Shown here one piece after another: positions 1 through 7,364 of a DNA stretch of 31,717 bases. The notes under the pieces were generated by a model. It ran no database searches and was not told the DNA's origin. It saw only the letters and a list, made by a program, of their open reading frames with translations. The DNA is from an uncultured Eubacterium sp. Its GTDB lineage: Bacteria > Bacillota > Clostridia > Peptostreptococcales > Anaerovoracaceae. Where the stretch lies: contig CAJJPZ010000009.1 of NCBI GenBank assembly GCA_905193765.1, positions 1-31,717 on the forward strand. Direction: 5' to 3'. Within the stretch, counting starts at the first letter, position 1; every line of letters starts with the position of its first letter. A program made the position numbers and the translations under genes.

Positions 1-114
1 CTGGCAAAGGAACAGAACCTCGACGCTATCCACGACACAGTACACGAAATGGCTAAGGACGAAGCAAGACACGGCAGAGCATTCCAGGGTCTGCTGAAAA
101 GATACTTCGGCTAA
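1..114 (+). CDS. rubrerythrin C-terminal end (partial)
   Basis: The frame is open from the first base and ends in TAA; 37 residues are visible. They read as the last helix of a ferritin-like diiron domain, with the family signature EMAKDEARHG followed by LLKRYFG at the very end. The E and H of the EARH segment are the usual diiron ligands. Rubrerythrins reduce hydrogen peroxide in the cytoplasm of anaerobes. Because no rubredoxin Cys4 domain follows the ferritin-like part, this is probably the reverse type (rubredoxin domain first), but the front lies outside the window. A strong terminator follows 42 bases downstream. Confidence 0.85.
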   Translation: MAKEQNLDAIHDTVHEMAKDEARHGRAFQGLLKRYFG

Positions 115-155
115 ACCCCAGACCGTTGAAATTCCAACGATATCTGATAATCATG

Positions 156-187
156 AGAGCGATCCCGGAAGGGATTGCTCTTTTTTC
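156..187 (+). terminator. intrinsic terminator after rubrerythrin
   Basis: An 11-bp stem (AGAGCGATCCC with GGGATTGCTCT, one G-U pair) and a GGAA tetraloop are followed by a run of T. It closes the rubrerythrin transcript. Confidence 0.9.
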
Positions 188-329
188 ATTTGGACTGATT
201 CCGACACATATACCATGCGTAGCTTGCACCTTTTCTTAAACTTTTTAAGTTGTACTTTTACGATCCCGCTTCGATATTTTCATGCATGCACCCATCAAAA
301 ATGTTAAACTCTATACTGAGGTGATGAGA

Positions 330-524
330 ATGAATAAGCTGGTGATCAGACCTAATAAGTACGGTGGCAAATCTTCTGTTGTTTCAGCACGTATACCTGA
401 TGAGATGCTGGCTCAGCTCGATGATCTGTCCGCTAAAACAGGACGTTCACGGAATGAGCTGCTTGTTACAATGATCGAGTTCGCACTGGATCATATAGAG
501 ATCGATTATGCGGATACAAAATAA
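330..524 (+). CDS. ribbon-helix-helix (CopG/Arc-type) DNA-binding protein
   Basis: A 64-residue protein. The strand-helix-helix pattern is clear: VVSARIPDEMLAQLDDLSAKTG, then SRNELLVTMIEFALDHI, as in CopG/Arc/MetJ-fold repressors, which dimerise and insert the beta strand into the major groove. The ATG at 330 is chosen because GAGGTG (318-323) lies six bases upstream; longer in-frame starts at 282 and 324 lack this spacing. It precedes an abortive-infection gene and could be a local repressor, but it has its own reading context and about 270 bases separate the two. Similar CTTAA/TTAAG palindromes flank it (235-249 and 553-570). The regulatory target is inferred, not shown. Confidence 0.75.
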   Translation: MNKLVIRPNKYGGKSSVVSARIPDEMLAQLDDLSAKTGRSRNELLVTMIEFALDHIEIDYADTK

Positions 525-734
525 CAGGGCCAGCCGCTCCCTTCTTAATATATACTTAAAATCTTAAGTACCATCCATAAAGGACTTGATCTTTTCGAAA
601 TAAACATATTTTATTATACCTTTTAGATTGTAAAAACAGTAAGCTTCACATCCAATAAACCCCAAATTCAATTCATGGATATTGTTAGTAAAAGCAGTTT
701 GGAAAACCTACATCAATTACAGTATTATGCTACA
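525..734. other. AT-rich noncoding stretch before the Abi gene
   Basis: No coding sequence is supported here. It holds an inverted repeat, TACTTAA-AATC-TTAAGTA at 553-570, that could be an operator or a weak terminator lacking a T-run. Base composition is much more AT-rich than in the chromosomal genes further on, matching the Abi gene and suggesting that both arrived together. Confidence 0.5.
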
Positions 735-763
735 TTGAGCTATAACAAAAAACATGATATAAT
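735..763 (+). promoter_or_regulatory. sigma-A-type promoter of the Abi gene
   Basis: TTGAGC (735-740), a 17-base spacer and a perfect TATAAT (758-763). The predicted start lies about 25 bases before the ribosome binding site AAAGGA (786-791). Confidence 0.75.
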
Positions 764-796
764 ATCTTAAAGTGTTTTGAAAGAGAAAGGAATATG

Positions 797-1771
797 ATGA
801 GTTCACCACAAACTATAAATGGGCTTATGCGTCATTTGAGAAATCACTGTAATGTAAATATAAAAGGAAGTCATCAAAAAAAGCAACTGATTAGCTACGG
901 TTACTATCATGGCTATAAAGGCTATCGATTTGTAAGAAACAGTTCAAATCAAATTTCATATACGGATTTCAGTGAATTGGTTGCTGTCATTGAATACGAT
1001 AACAATCTCAAAGCATCATTATATCCTGAATTAATGTTTATTGAAACTGCTATAAAAAATATTGTTTGCAACGAATCTTTGCAAGGATTAAAAATCGGAA
1101 CTTTCGAACATCTGTATAAAGAACGTATGCGTGATAATACCACAAATACAAAATTGCAATCCAAACGACTCAAGCTACGAAATTCCGTATATTCAAAACT
1201 ATCCAACCGATACCATGACGAAGAAGGAAAAGATAATCAAATGGTGAGACATTTTTATAACAGAGGCGAAGATGCCCCTCTTTGGGTAGTGTTTGAAATT
1301 ATGTATCTAAGCGACTTGGCTAGTTTCTTTGAATGTCTTAATAAATCAATCCGAGAGAAAATCTTAAAACAATTGGACATGTATGACATTGCAATAGATA
1401 CAAATATGACCCTGCTGTCATCAATTTTATATACATTGAAAGCTTTGCGAAATGCTGTAGCACATAATGCCATTGTCTTTGATACTCGATTTAAAGATAG
1501 AAAAGTAAATACAGTATTAAGAAAATGGGTCGAAACAGAAACTGGCATTCAAAATATAACATTGTATTCCTTGATAGATTATATTATTGTTGTATGCTGT
1601 ATTTTAAAGAGGATAGATTTCAATGGTACACGTGCTATACGGTTACTTGAAAAATTTAAAAAAGAAAACATGGTACTTCAAAACTCAGTATCATCAAATA
1701 TTTATTCTCAAATCATTCAACAAAATTTAACAGCTAAAATAACAGCGCTCGATACATATTTAAAAGCATAA
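797..1771 (+). CDS. Abi_2/AbiF-family abortive infection protein
   Basis: A protein of 324 residues, close to the usual Abi_2 length. Family hallmarks are the LISYGYYHGYKGYRF segment near residues 31-45, the YTDFSELVAVIEYDNNLK block, the ELMFIETAIKNI helix, and RNAVAHN around residues 218-224. This last motif is an R-x4-H of the HEPN type, the catalytic signature of HEPN RNases. Abi_2 proteins are phage-defence or toxin-like factors that arrest the infected cell. ATG 797 sits five bases after AAAGGA; ATG 794 is also possible but too close. The gene is strikingly AT-rich compared with genes from 2100 onward, consistent with horizontal transfer. A promoter lies directly upstream and a structured small-RNA cassette directly behind. 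RNA cleavage by this protein is inferred from the motif. Confidence 0.85.
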   Translation: MSSPQTINGLMRHLRNHCNVNIKGSHQKKQLISYGYYHGYKGYRFVRNSSNQISYTDFSELVAVIEYDNNLKASLYPELMFIETAIKNIVCNESLQGLKIGTFEHLYKERMRDNTTNTKLQSKRLKLRNSVYSKLSNRYHDEEGKDNQMVRHFYNRGEDAPLWVVFEIMYLSDLASFFECLNKSIREKILKQLDMYDIAIDTNMTLLSSILYTLKALRNAVAHNAIVFDTRFKDRKVNTVLRKWVETETGIQNITLYSLIDYIIVVCCILKRIDFNGTRAIRLLEKFKKENMVLQNSVSSNIYSQIIQQNLTAKITALDTYLKA

Positions 1772-1784
1772 GCCAATAATTGAC

Positions 1785-1818
1785 TTGAATTTTTTTTACC
1801 AGTAGTGTATATTATAAT
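1785..1818 (+). promoter_or_regulatory. promoter of the small RNA behind the Abi gene
   Basis: TTGAAT (1785-1790), a 17-base spacer and TATATT (1808-1813), with an overlapping TATAAT at 1813-1818 and a second possible -35 TTGACT at 1780-1785. No start codon with a ribosome binding site follows before the hairpins, so the product is likely an RNA. Confidence 0.55.
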
Positions 1819-1819
1819 T

Positions 1820-1880
1820 AATGAGAGAGGTGTATGTTTTCGGACTACACTGGGAGAGTCACTCGGTGGCTCTCTTTTAT
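1820..1880 (+). ncRNA. candidate Abi-associated structured small RNA
   Basis: A compact cassette starting about 50 bases after the Abi stop codon. The first hairpin is GTGTA (1830-1834) with TACAC (1846-1850) around an 11-base loop. The second is a nine-pair stem at 1854-1862 with 1866-1874, loop TCG, followed by TTTT, which also works as an intrinsic terminator. A 5' GAGAGAG run could alternatively pair with the CTCTC of the second stem, so a switch or pseudoknot is possible. From memory of the literature, a structured RNA motif named abiF occurs next to Abi_2 genes and has been proposed as the RNA partner of AbiF toxins. Position and size fit, but membership of that family could not be tested. 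The simpler alternative is the terminator of the Abi mRNA with a chance promoter. Confidence 0.5.
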
Positions 1881-2101
1881 GTTTTTGCAAAATAAATAAT
1901 GATAGGGAACTTCCCCGCTGTTAGTGGCCCCGGGTCATTCGACCAGCCCAGACTGCTTAAACTGCCCGGCCGGGAATTGACGGTTGCATGAGAATGCAAA
2001 CCACGTTATAATTAAAAAGACCAGCGCTGCGTGCGGTCAACTTTTTGTGCAGTGTATGGTTAGCGAAAAGATTAGAACCCGATCAATGCGGAGGTGCAAT
2101 T
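1881..2101 (+). promoter_or_regulatory. TetR leader with promoter and inverted-repeat operator candidate
   Basis: A noncoding stretch rich in short palindromes (for example CCCGGCCGGG near 1965). The promoter is TTGCAT (1984-1989), a 17-base spacer and TATAAT (2007-2012). Its -35 element is the left arm of a perfect inverted repeat, TTGCAT-GAGA-ATGCAA (1984-1999), placed where a TetR repressor could block its own promoter. Autoregulation is an inference. Confidence 0.5.
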
Positions 2102-2680
2102 TTGAGAGAACGGAACCAGGAAGTATATCAGGCAAAAAAAGAAGAAGTAATGGAGAAATGCTTCAACTGCTATGCCGAAAACGGATTGATGGGCACAGGC
2201 ATAAAAGCCCTTGCTGATGCATGTGGTTTTTCGAAAGCCAGCCTTTACACATATTTCAACAGTCTCGATGATCTGATCATCGAATCCACAGCTTACTGCA
2301 TGGCCAAAGTCGAGGACGATTTCATGCAGAAAGCGCCGACGGATCCTGCCGACATCGCACGCTTTTTCAAGGAAGTGCCTTACTGGACGGCAAAGGAACA
2401 TGGCAAGAAGTACAGGCTGATGTACCAGATCTACACCCATCCGAAATATATCGAGCACGGCAAGAAATTCTTCCAAGGCGTTAGTCAGAGGTATACCGAA
2501 TACGCCAAACAGCTGGAACCAAAACTGGGTATCCCGTATTCAGTCCTCACACCGCTGATCTTCATTTTTGTCAGAGCATCAGTGCACTATGCACTCTTTG
2601 AAGATGAGTATTATCTCAAATCTCAGCTGGACATACTCGAACAGGCAGTACCTCTTGTGATCGAGAAGTTCAAGAAATAA
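2102..2680 (+). CDS. TetR/AcrR-family transcriptional regulator
   Basis: 192 residues from a TTG start at 2102, chosen because a perfect GGAGG (2090-2094) lies seven bases upstream; the further upstream TTG at 2045 has no ribosome binding site. The N-terminal helix-turn-helix is typical of TetR: a helix around AKKEEVMEKCFNCYAENG, then IKALADACGFSKASLYTYFNSLDDLI, where SLYTYF is the recognition helix. The rest is an all-helical ligand-binding and dimerisation domain. No efflux pump or enzyme is adjacent on the same strand, so the ligand and targets are unknown. An inverted repeat overlaps its own promoter. It has its own terminator and appears monocistronic. Confidence 0.88.
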   Translation: MRERNQEVYQAKKEEVMEKCFNCYAENGLMGTGIKALADACGFSKASLYTYFNSLDDLIIESTAYCMAKVEDDFMQKAPTDPADIARFFKEVPYWTAKEHGKKYRLMYQIYTHPKYIEHGKKFFQGVSQRYTEYAKQLEPKLGIPYSVLTPLIFIFVRASVHYALFEDEYYLKSQLDILEQAVPLVIEKFKK

Positions 2681-2715
2681 CTGCCGATTTCTTAATACAG
2701 AATATATGTACCAGG

Positions 2716-2752
2716 CTCCGGATACAGCTGAAGTGTCGATCCGGAGTTTTTT
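2716..2752 (+). terminator. terminator of the TetR gene
   Basis: CTCCGGAT (2716-2723) pairs with ATCCGGAG (2739-2746) and is followed by six T. Confidence 0.85.
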
Positions 2753-2802
2753 GCTGCAAAAACTTGCCTGTGTCTGACGCGGATGGAGGGATTTTTTGCT
2801 GC

Positions 2803-2834
2803 AAAAAGAAAACGAAGCCTTAGCTCCGTTTTCT
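2803..2834 (-). terminator. terminator of the 2871-3239 gene
   Basis: Read on the minus strand, AGAAAACG pairs with CGTTTTCT, with an inner AGC/GCT stem, followed by a T-run (the A-run at 2803-2807). It sits about 40 bases after the stop codon of the minus-strand gene. Confidence 0.75.
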
Positions 2835-2870
2835 GGTAAGTTATATTATGTTAATATCGTTTGCTGAAAG

Positions 2871-3239
2871 TTACATCTTTGGTGCATATTTTGAGTTCAG
2901 CTCCTGCATCAGTCCGTCTTCTATATCATAGAGAGTTATACGGTTACTGAAAAGCGGGTTCTTGTATCTGAATACGAGACTCTTGTGTCCGTTCTCAGGC
3001 TCATCGATCATTATGTAATCCATGCCGTTGTCCACGAACCTGTTCGTTACCGGACGTGTAGCAAGACGTACTCTTCCGCCCCACTGCTCTGACCATAATT
3101 CCAGGTACTCCCTGCCTTCCTTTTCTACAAGATACCATTTTCTGCCCAGTTCCCTGTCTCCATGACAGTTTTCCATGAAATTGCAGAATTCATCTGTATG
3201 ATCAAATATAGTCCTGTCCTCATATTTTTTTCCTAACAT
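2871..3239 (-). CDS. small cytoplasmic protein of unknown function
   Basis: 122 residues, not recognised. It is soluble and rich in charged and aromatic residues, with no signal peptide or membrane segment. Visible segments include WSEQWGGRVRLATRPVTNRF and a central DYIMIDEPENGH stretch. GGAGG eight bases before the ATG (read on the minus strand) supports the start, and a terminator follows the stop. It stands alone between convergent TetR and a minus-strand AlbA_2 gene. The good ribosome binding site and terminator argue for a real gene. Confidence 0.7.
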   Translation of the reverse strand: MLGKKYEDRTIFDHTDEFCNFMENCHGDRELGRKWYLVEKEGREYLELWSEQWGGRVRLATRPVTNRFVDNGMDYIMIDEPENGHKSLVFRYKNPLFSNRITLYDIEDGLMQELNSKYAPKM

Positions 3240-3702
3240 TCGTTTGCCTCCTTAAATGTTATGTACGGGTTTCTGGGTCTGCAGCGTTATCTCTCCCTGG
3301 ATCTGCAGATCCGTTAAAGTGATCCTTTTCTACTCCGATAATTTATTTTTTAACACTTTATGCTTATATTTTACTATATTATTCAGAAAAAATAAACTAT
3401 TAGTTTGTTATATTTTAAACAATTTTATAGAAATTTTATATGCGCATCTCTGGTATGCATCTTCGTTTTTTCAGGGATCATACTTTTTGCCGCCCGGCTG
3501 TTTTCAATGCTTCGGAAATTTTTTTCATGATATCGCACCCCCTGCTTCCGCAAGATGATCTTATATGCCGTGCATTATTTTTTACGATTTTCAAGCTTTT
3601 TTGAGTGATTTTTCGTACTACTTTGCTGTAACTCTCCCGGAGATTTTTGCGAAAAACGGAAAGATTTTTCCATAAAGTTCACATGCACGATACTTTGTTC
3701 TG
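3240..3702. other. AT-rich intergenic stretch, no gene seen
   Basis: Several hundred bases with long T and A runs. The only reading frames are short, lack a ribosome binding site and have no recognisable composition. It presumably carries the promoter of the small minus-strand gene at its left end. Nothing else is supported. Confidence 0.6.
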
Positions 3703-3731
3703 AAAAACGCCCGCCCCCACAGGGGCGGACG
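3703..3731 (-). terminator. terminator downstream of the AlbA_2 gene
   Basis: On the minus strand a GC-rich stem (3711-3717 with 3722-3728, extended beyond one mismatch) is followed by a T-run corresponding to the A-run at 3703-3707. It lies about 70 bases after the stop codon at 3803. Confidence 0.75.
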
Positions 3732-3802
3732 CCATTGGTTAATTATATATCATTTTGGCAAATGTCTTCACTGCCATGTGTAAGCTTCTCTACGCTCCGG
3801 TC

Positions 3803-5080
3803 TCATCGCCTGTAGCGCCAGCTCTTCCACTGCCTGCCGCAAGACACAGTATCCTCGCGCACATACGAAGTCCGGTCGCTGCCATACTGACAGTCGCCAT
3901 CGTCTTTCCTTCCGCGATATATATTCACTCTCAGATCCACATCACCTCCCAGGAACTCAGGGTCACGCAGCCCTGTATCCCTGACTCTGCTTATGATACG
4001 AGGTATACCGCTGCCCCAGTGCTCTATGAGATTCATATATGCCAATGCTTTGGCGACAGCTTCGTTCCTGATCTTCGAATGTCCATCCTTCATACGGCGC
4101 ACGGTCTGACTCATCGGCAGCTTCCCAGGTGATGTGACTTCAAGCCGGTCATCATACAATGCCACCTGTATGCTGCCCCTGTCGAGATAGCTGCGATGCA
4201 CAGCCGCATTTATGATAAGCTCTCTTATGGCATCCGGTGGGATCTCATACACATCCTGACGATACAGCCCATTGAATTCAGCCCCCATGTGTATATTTCT
4301 CAGCACGAACTGATATGCCTGTTCGATCTGTTCCCACAGCATGCCGGTGTATTCCCTGCGGTCAACGAACACCGCTCTGGTCCTGCCCTTGAAGACTCCG
4401 CACTGGATCGCCGATGGCAGCAGCTGGTTGCCGGTAAGCACAGCATATGCATTGGACGGATACAGCTCCCCGTCTTTTTCTATCAGTATGCTCCATGATA
4501 CCAGCTGCCTGACAGTCACGTCTTTTATTCCTGCCTTCTGTTCATCGCTGCGTGCATTGCGGACTGCTTCAGCTTTCATGGCACAACACAGTCTGCTGAT
4601 ATCTTCATCTGTCACCTTCAGCCCCATGCATACAGACTGGTCGAAAGACCTTCCGCTTCCTTCGAACATCAGCTCCTTTATCATATACTCATCGGCCTGC
4701 CTTGTAGTTCCGGCAACCCGCACATATACGCCGGCTTCGCGACCCATGGATCTTATGTAATAAGGTCTCTGCCTGCCTTCGGGTATGTCCAGCACTACGA
4801 CGGTCTTCCCATCCACCGTCTGCAAAGTGATATCAGGTATCAAAGCCGGTTCACAGCTATCGGAGACTGCATTGGCTATGACATCACAGACCCGGAAAAC
4901 ATCTTCCCTGTCTATCCCGACAACTTTGCCGGTGCCATCTTCTATCCCGAAAATTATCCGGCCCCCGCAGCCGTTGGCAAATGCCACTACTGACTGCATA
5001 TATTTTATACTTTTTTCCGGCAGAGTCTCCTTGAATTCTATTGTCGCAGACTCTCCGTTCCTGATTTCATCCATCGACAT
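3803..5080 (-). CDS. AlbA_2 (divergent AAA_4) domain and ATP-binding-like protein
   Basis: 425 residues. The N-terminal AlbA_2 domain shows the family pattern: ESATIEFKETLPE, then VVAFANGCGGRIIFGIEDGTGKVVGI, then ITLQTVDGKTVVVLDIPEG and the GVYVRVAGTTRQA motif (residues about 10-130). The C-terminal half has the ATPase_c_4-like block IRELIINAAVHRSY and LEVTSPGKLP followed by LIEHWGSGIPRI. Such proteins are usually labelled RecG-related or putative DNA-binding; their role is poorly known and may be regulatory or defensive. ATG 5080 is chosen over an upstream in-frame start because CCTCC at 5088-5092 gives a GGAGG seven bases away. The last 30 residues look unlike a folded winged helix and may be a frame-drifted tail. 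A promoter lies at 5161-5189 on the same strand. Confidence 0.85.
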   Translation of the reverse strand: MSMDEIRNGESATIEFKETLPEKSIKYMQSVVAFANGCGGRIIFGIEDGTGKVVGIDREDVFRVCDVIANAVSDSCEPALIPDITLQTVDGKTVVVLDIPEGRQRPYYIRSMGREAGVYVRVAGTTRQADEYMIKELMFEGSGRSFDQSVCMGLKVTDEDISRLCCAMKAEAVRNARSDEQKAGIKDVTVRQLVSWSILIEKDGELYPSNAYAVLTGNQLLPSAIQCGVFKGRTRAVFVDRREYTGMLWEQIEQAYQFVLRNIHMGAEFNGLYRQDVYEIPPDAIRELIINAAVHRSYLDRGSIQVALYDDRLEVTSPGKLPMSQTVRRMKDGHSKIRNEAVAKALAYMNLIEHWGSGIPRIISRVRDTGLRDPEFLGGDVDLRVNIYRGRKDDGDCQYGSDRTSYVREDTVSCGRQWKSWRYRR

Positions 5081-5160
5081 ATAACTACCTCCATCAAAAA
5101 ATCCCTTACGGCCATCTGATCCGATCACAGCTTTAATTTGCTGCGCCCTGTTTTATACAT

Positions 5161-5189
5161 ATTTTACCATCAAAATCATTTTATGTCAA
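5161..5189 (-). promoter_or_regulatory. promoter of the AlbA_2 gene
   Basis: On the minus strand a perfect TTGACA (complement of 5184-5189), a 17-base spacer and TAAAAT (complement of 5161-5166). Confidence 0.75.
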
Positions 5190-5226
5190 CAAACCTTTCA
5201 TTATTCCCTCTGTATTTTCATTTCGC

Positions 5227-5259
5227 AGTTGACAATCATTTTTCAGTAGTTTACAATCA
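5227..5259 (+). promoter_or_regulatory. birA-bioY promoter with direct repeats
   Basis: TTGACA (5229-5234), a 17-base spacer and TACAAT (5252-5257). Two 12-bp direct repeats, AGTTGACAATCA (5227-5238) and AGTTTACAATCA (5248-5259), contain the -35 and -10 boxes exactly 21 bp apart. GTTTACAA resembles one half of the known BirA operator, but the mirror half TTGTAAAC is missing, so this is not a canonical BirA site. Confidence 0.7.
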
Positions 5260-5298
5260 GTAATCATATGATATCATTGAAACAAACAGGAGGCAGTA

Positions 5299-6309
5299 AT
5301 GACTGTAAAAGATTCCGTGCTGGAGGCGCTGCAGGCTTCCAGGGACGACTTTCTTTCGGGGGAAAGTCTGTCCGCTACGCTTGATGTTTCCCGTGCCGCT
5401 GTGTGGAAAGCCATCAAAAAACTCAGAGAAGAGGGTTATCCAATCGAAGCGGTCACAAACAAAGGTTATATGCTGATGAGCGAAAGCTGGCTCATCACTG
5501 AGGAAAGTCTGAGACTTTCCCTGCCTGCCAGATACAGGAACAACGAGATACATCTCTATGGCACCACAGATTCCACCAATCTCCGGGCCAAGCAGTTCGC
5601 GCTTGAGAACGCTCCCCATGGCACCATCGTCATGGCGCGTCAGCAGACAGCAGGCCGCGGCAGACTGGGCAGGAGCTTCTTCTCACCGCTGGAGGGGATA
5701 TATCTCAGCCTGATAATCAGGAAGCCCCTCGACATCAGCCATGCCTTGCTGATAACCTCGGCGGCAGCTGTATCGGTGGCGGATTCCCTCGACAGGATCT
5801 GCGGCGTGAACGCCGGGATCAAGTGGGTGAACGACATATATGTCGATGGAAAAAAAGTCTGCGGTATAGGCACCGAAGCCATATCAAGCTTTGAGACCGG
5901 TCAGATAGAAAGTCTCGTCATCGGGATCGGCATCAATACGAATCTCCGTGATTTTCCCAAGGAACTGCTGGATGTTGCCGGAGCAGTGGAAGGGAACTAT
6001 TCGAAGTCAGCGCTTGCAGGCGAGATCATCGCAGAAACGCTGGACCTCATCGATGAACTTACCGAGACTGCACTTTGCGAAACAGCAGAGGAGCCTGCCT
6101 TCATGGAAAGATACCGCGAAAAAAGCATCGTCATCGGCAGGAACATCAAGGTATACAAAGGCGGCTACCGCAAGGATATCTCGGACGAAAGCGGCGGTAT
6201 ACCGGCCAGAGTCCTGGGCATAAGCGGCTCCGGAGGCCTGGAGGTCATGTATCCGGACGGCAGCCGCGAGACCCTCAGCACCGGCGAGATCTCCATACGG
6301 TTTGAATGA
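5299..6309 (+). CDS. birA: BirA: biotin-protein ligase and biotin repressor
   Basis: 336 residues, full length for the bifunctional form. Residues 1-60 are a winged helix-turn-helix (SATLDVSRAAVWKAIKKLREEGYPIEA, then the NKGYML wing). The catalytic domain carries GRGRLGRSFFSP, the biotinyl-5'-AMP binding loop, LSLIIRKP, and KWVNDIYVDGKKVCGIGTEA with the catalytic-domain lysine region. The C-terminal SH3-like part ends in VMYPDGSRETLSTGEISIRF. It attaches biotin to acyl-CoA carboxylase-type biotin carrier domains and, with the N-terminal domain, can repress biotin genes. AGGAGG precedes the ATG. bioY follows after 42 bases, so the two form a biotin uptake-and-use operon that BirA may regulate itself. 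Confidence 0.95.
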   Translation: MTVKDSVLEALQASRDDFLSGESLSATLDVSRAAVWKAIKKLREEGYPIEAVTNKGYMLMSESWLITEESLRLSLPARYRNNEIHLYGTTDSTNLRAKQFALENAPHGTIVMARQQTAGRGRLGRSFFSPLEGIYLSLIIRKPLDISHALLITSAAAVSVADSLDRICGVNAGIKWVNDIYVDGKKVCGIGTEAISSFETGQIESLVIGIGINTNLRDFPKELLDVAGAVEGNYSKSALAGEIIAETLDLIDELTETALCETAEEPAFMERYREKSIVIGRNIKVYKGGYRKDISDESGGIPARVLGISGSGGLEVMYPDGSRETLSTGEISIRFE

Positions 6310-6351
6310 ATCGCCGGGCAGTAAAAAACATTTCGAAAGGATAAAGCTATA

Positions 6352-6933
6352 ATGACTACAGCTAACAATACTATGACAGGAAAATATTCAAAGACTACAT
6401 ATCTGGTGCTCTGCGGCCTCTTCGCAGCTGTCACCGCCATCGGCTCTTTCGTTTCCGTACCGCTGGGCTTCACCCCTGTACCGGTGAACCTCGCCACTAT
6501 GGCGGTGTTCCTTACAGGAGGTCTCCTGGGTGCAAAGTACGGCACCATCAGTGAGGTGGTATATGTACTGATCGGAGCTGTGGGCGTTCCTGTATTCGCA
6601 GGATTCCGCGGTGGCATAAGCGTCCTGGCGGGCCCTACCGGCGGTTATATCATCGGATATATCATGGCTGCGCTTATCATCGGACTCATTCTCGACAAAT
6701 GGTTCCGCTCGGAAAACATGAGCACCGGAAGAACCTACGCCGTTCTTGCCCTGGCTATGATCGCCGGACTGGCAGCCTGCTATCTGCTGGGCACACTCTG
6801 GTTCATCGTGAGCACAGGAACCGGAGTATGGGCGTCGCTGACAGCCTGCGTGTTCCCTTTCCTTATCGGCGATGCAGTAAAGATCATCGCAGCGATCATC
6901 CTCGTGAAGAAGCTGAGACCACTGCTGAGATAG
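6352..6933 (+). CDS. bioY: BioY: biotin transporter S component
   Basis: 193 residues, nearly all hydrophobic, with about six membrane helices. BioY hallmarks are FVSVPLGFTPVPVNLATMAVFLTGGLLG near residues 38-65 and LAGPTGGYIIGYIMAALIIG near 95-115. BioY is the substrate-binding membrane subunit of energy-coupling-factor transporters, or works alone at low rate. No ECF ATPases or T component are in this window. It follows birA with a short gap and an AAAGG-type ribosome binding site, ends before a hairpin terminator, and is likely under biotin control through BirA. Confidence 0.95.
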   Translation: MTTANNTMTGKYSKTTYLVLCGLFAAVTAIGSFVSVPLGFTPVPVNLATMAVFLTGGLLGAKYGTISEVVYVLIGAVGVPVFAGFRGGISVLAGPTGGYIIGYIMAALIIGLILDKWFRSENMSTGRTYAVLALAMIAGLAACYLLGTLWFIVSTGTGVWASLTACVFPFLIGDAVKIIAAIILVKKLRPLLR

Positions 6934-6973
6934 CAACAGTATACGGAGCATTATACAGGAGCTTATACGTTAA

Positions 6974-7006
6974 ATGGCGGTATGCATGTAACACACCGCC
7001 ATCTTT
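6974..7006 (+). terminator. hairpin terminator after bioY
   Basis: ATGGCGGT (6974-6981) pairs with ACCGCCAT (6995-7002). The T-run (TCTTTC) is weak, so termination may be partial. Confidence 0.55.
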
Positions 7007-7364
7007 CAAGTCATTCTGTCCCAGGTTTTTTATCTCGCACTGGTCCAGCTGCTTCGCGACTCACAGGTCAGTCTTGAGTTCCTTCCTCGCCATTTATTCT
7101 ACATCGTATTCTTCGGTGGTAAGCTTTGGATCGTCATTCAGACGATTTTTTACGATATTGGTGCGTTTCCCTTCATCAACAATAATCTCTTGCATTCCAT
7201 AGCCCGCCAATGTTATATCATTATATCTTTGCAATCTGAGTAATCTGATCTATTGCATACAGCGGCAGATTAATGAGCCATTCTTCTTTTTTGTAGTCCA
7301 CCATAGATGTACGAACAGATACTTCGGGAGAGAATTTTCCTCTGATATTTTTCGCTGTCTGTTT
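7007..7364. other. decayed coding debris, minus strand
   Basis: No intact gene. On the minus strand three short frames look like remnants. One, ending at 7221, continues in frame after the racemase-fragment stop and reads MVDYKKEEWLINLPLYA. One encodes MQEIIVDEGKRTNIVKN and ends at an immediate stop-start junction (TAA-ATG, 7098-7093). From that ATG the frame reads MARKELKTDL, then a stop, then VAKQLDQ. The last vaguely resembles the N-terminus of DNA-methylase-type proteins, but ten residues prove nothing. There are no ribosome binding sites of quality. The stretch is best seen as gene decay between bioY and the GH3 gene. Confidence 0.35.

Noticed and set aside
3256..3558. A 100-residue plus-strand reading frame
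   Set aside because: AT-rich intergenic sequence, no ribosome binding site, and composition rich in Cys/Phe/Leu typical of chance frames.
5227..5259. Canonical BirA operator
   Set aside because: Two right-half-like sequences are in direct, not inverted, orientation; the left half TTGTAAAC is absent.
7010..7095. N-terminus of a DNA methylase (MARKELKTDL)
   Set aside because: Only ten residues before a stop codon; too short for any assignment. It is mentioned as debris only.
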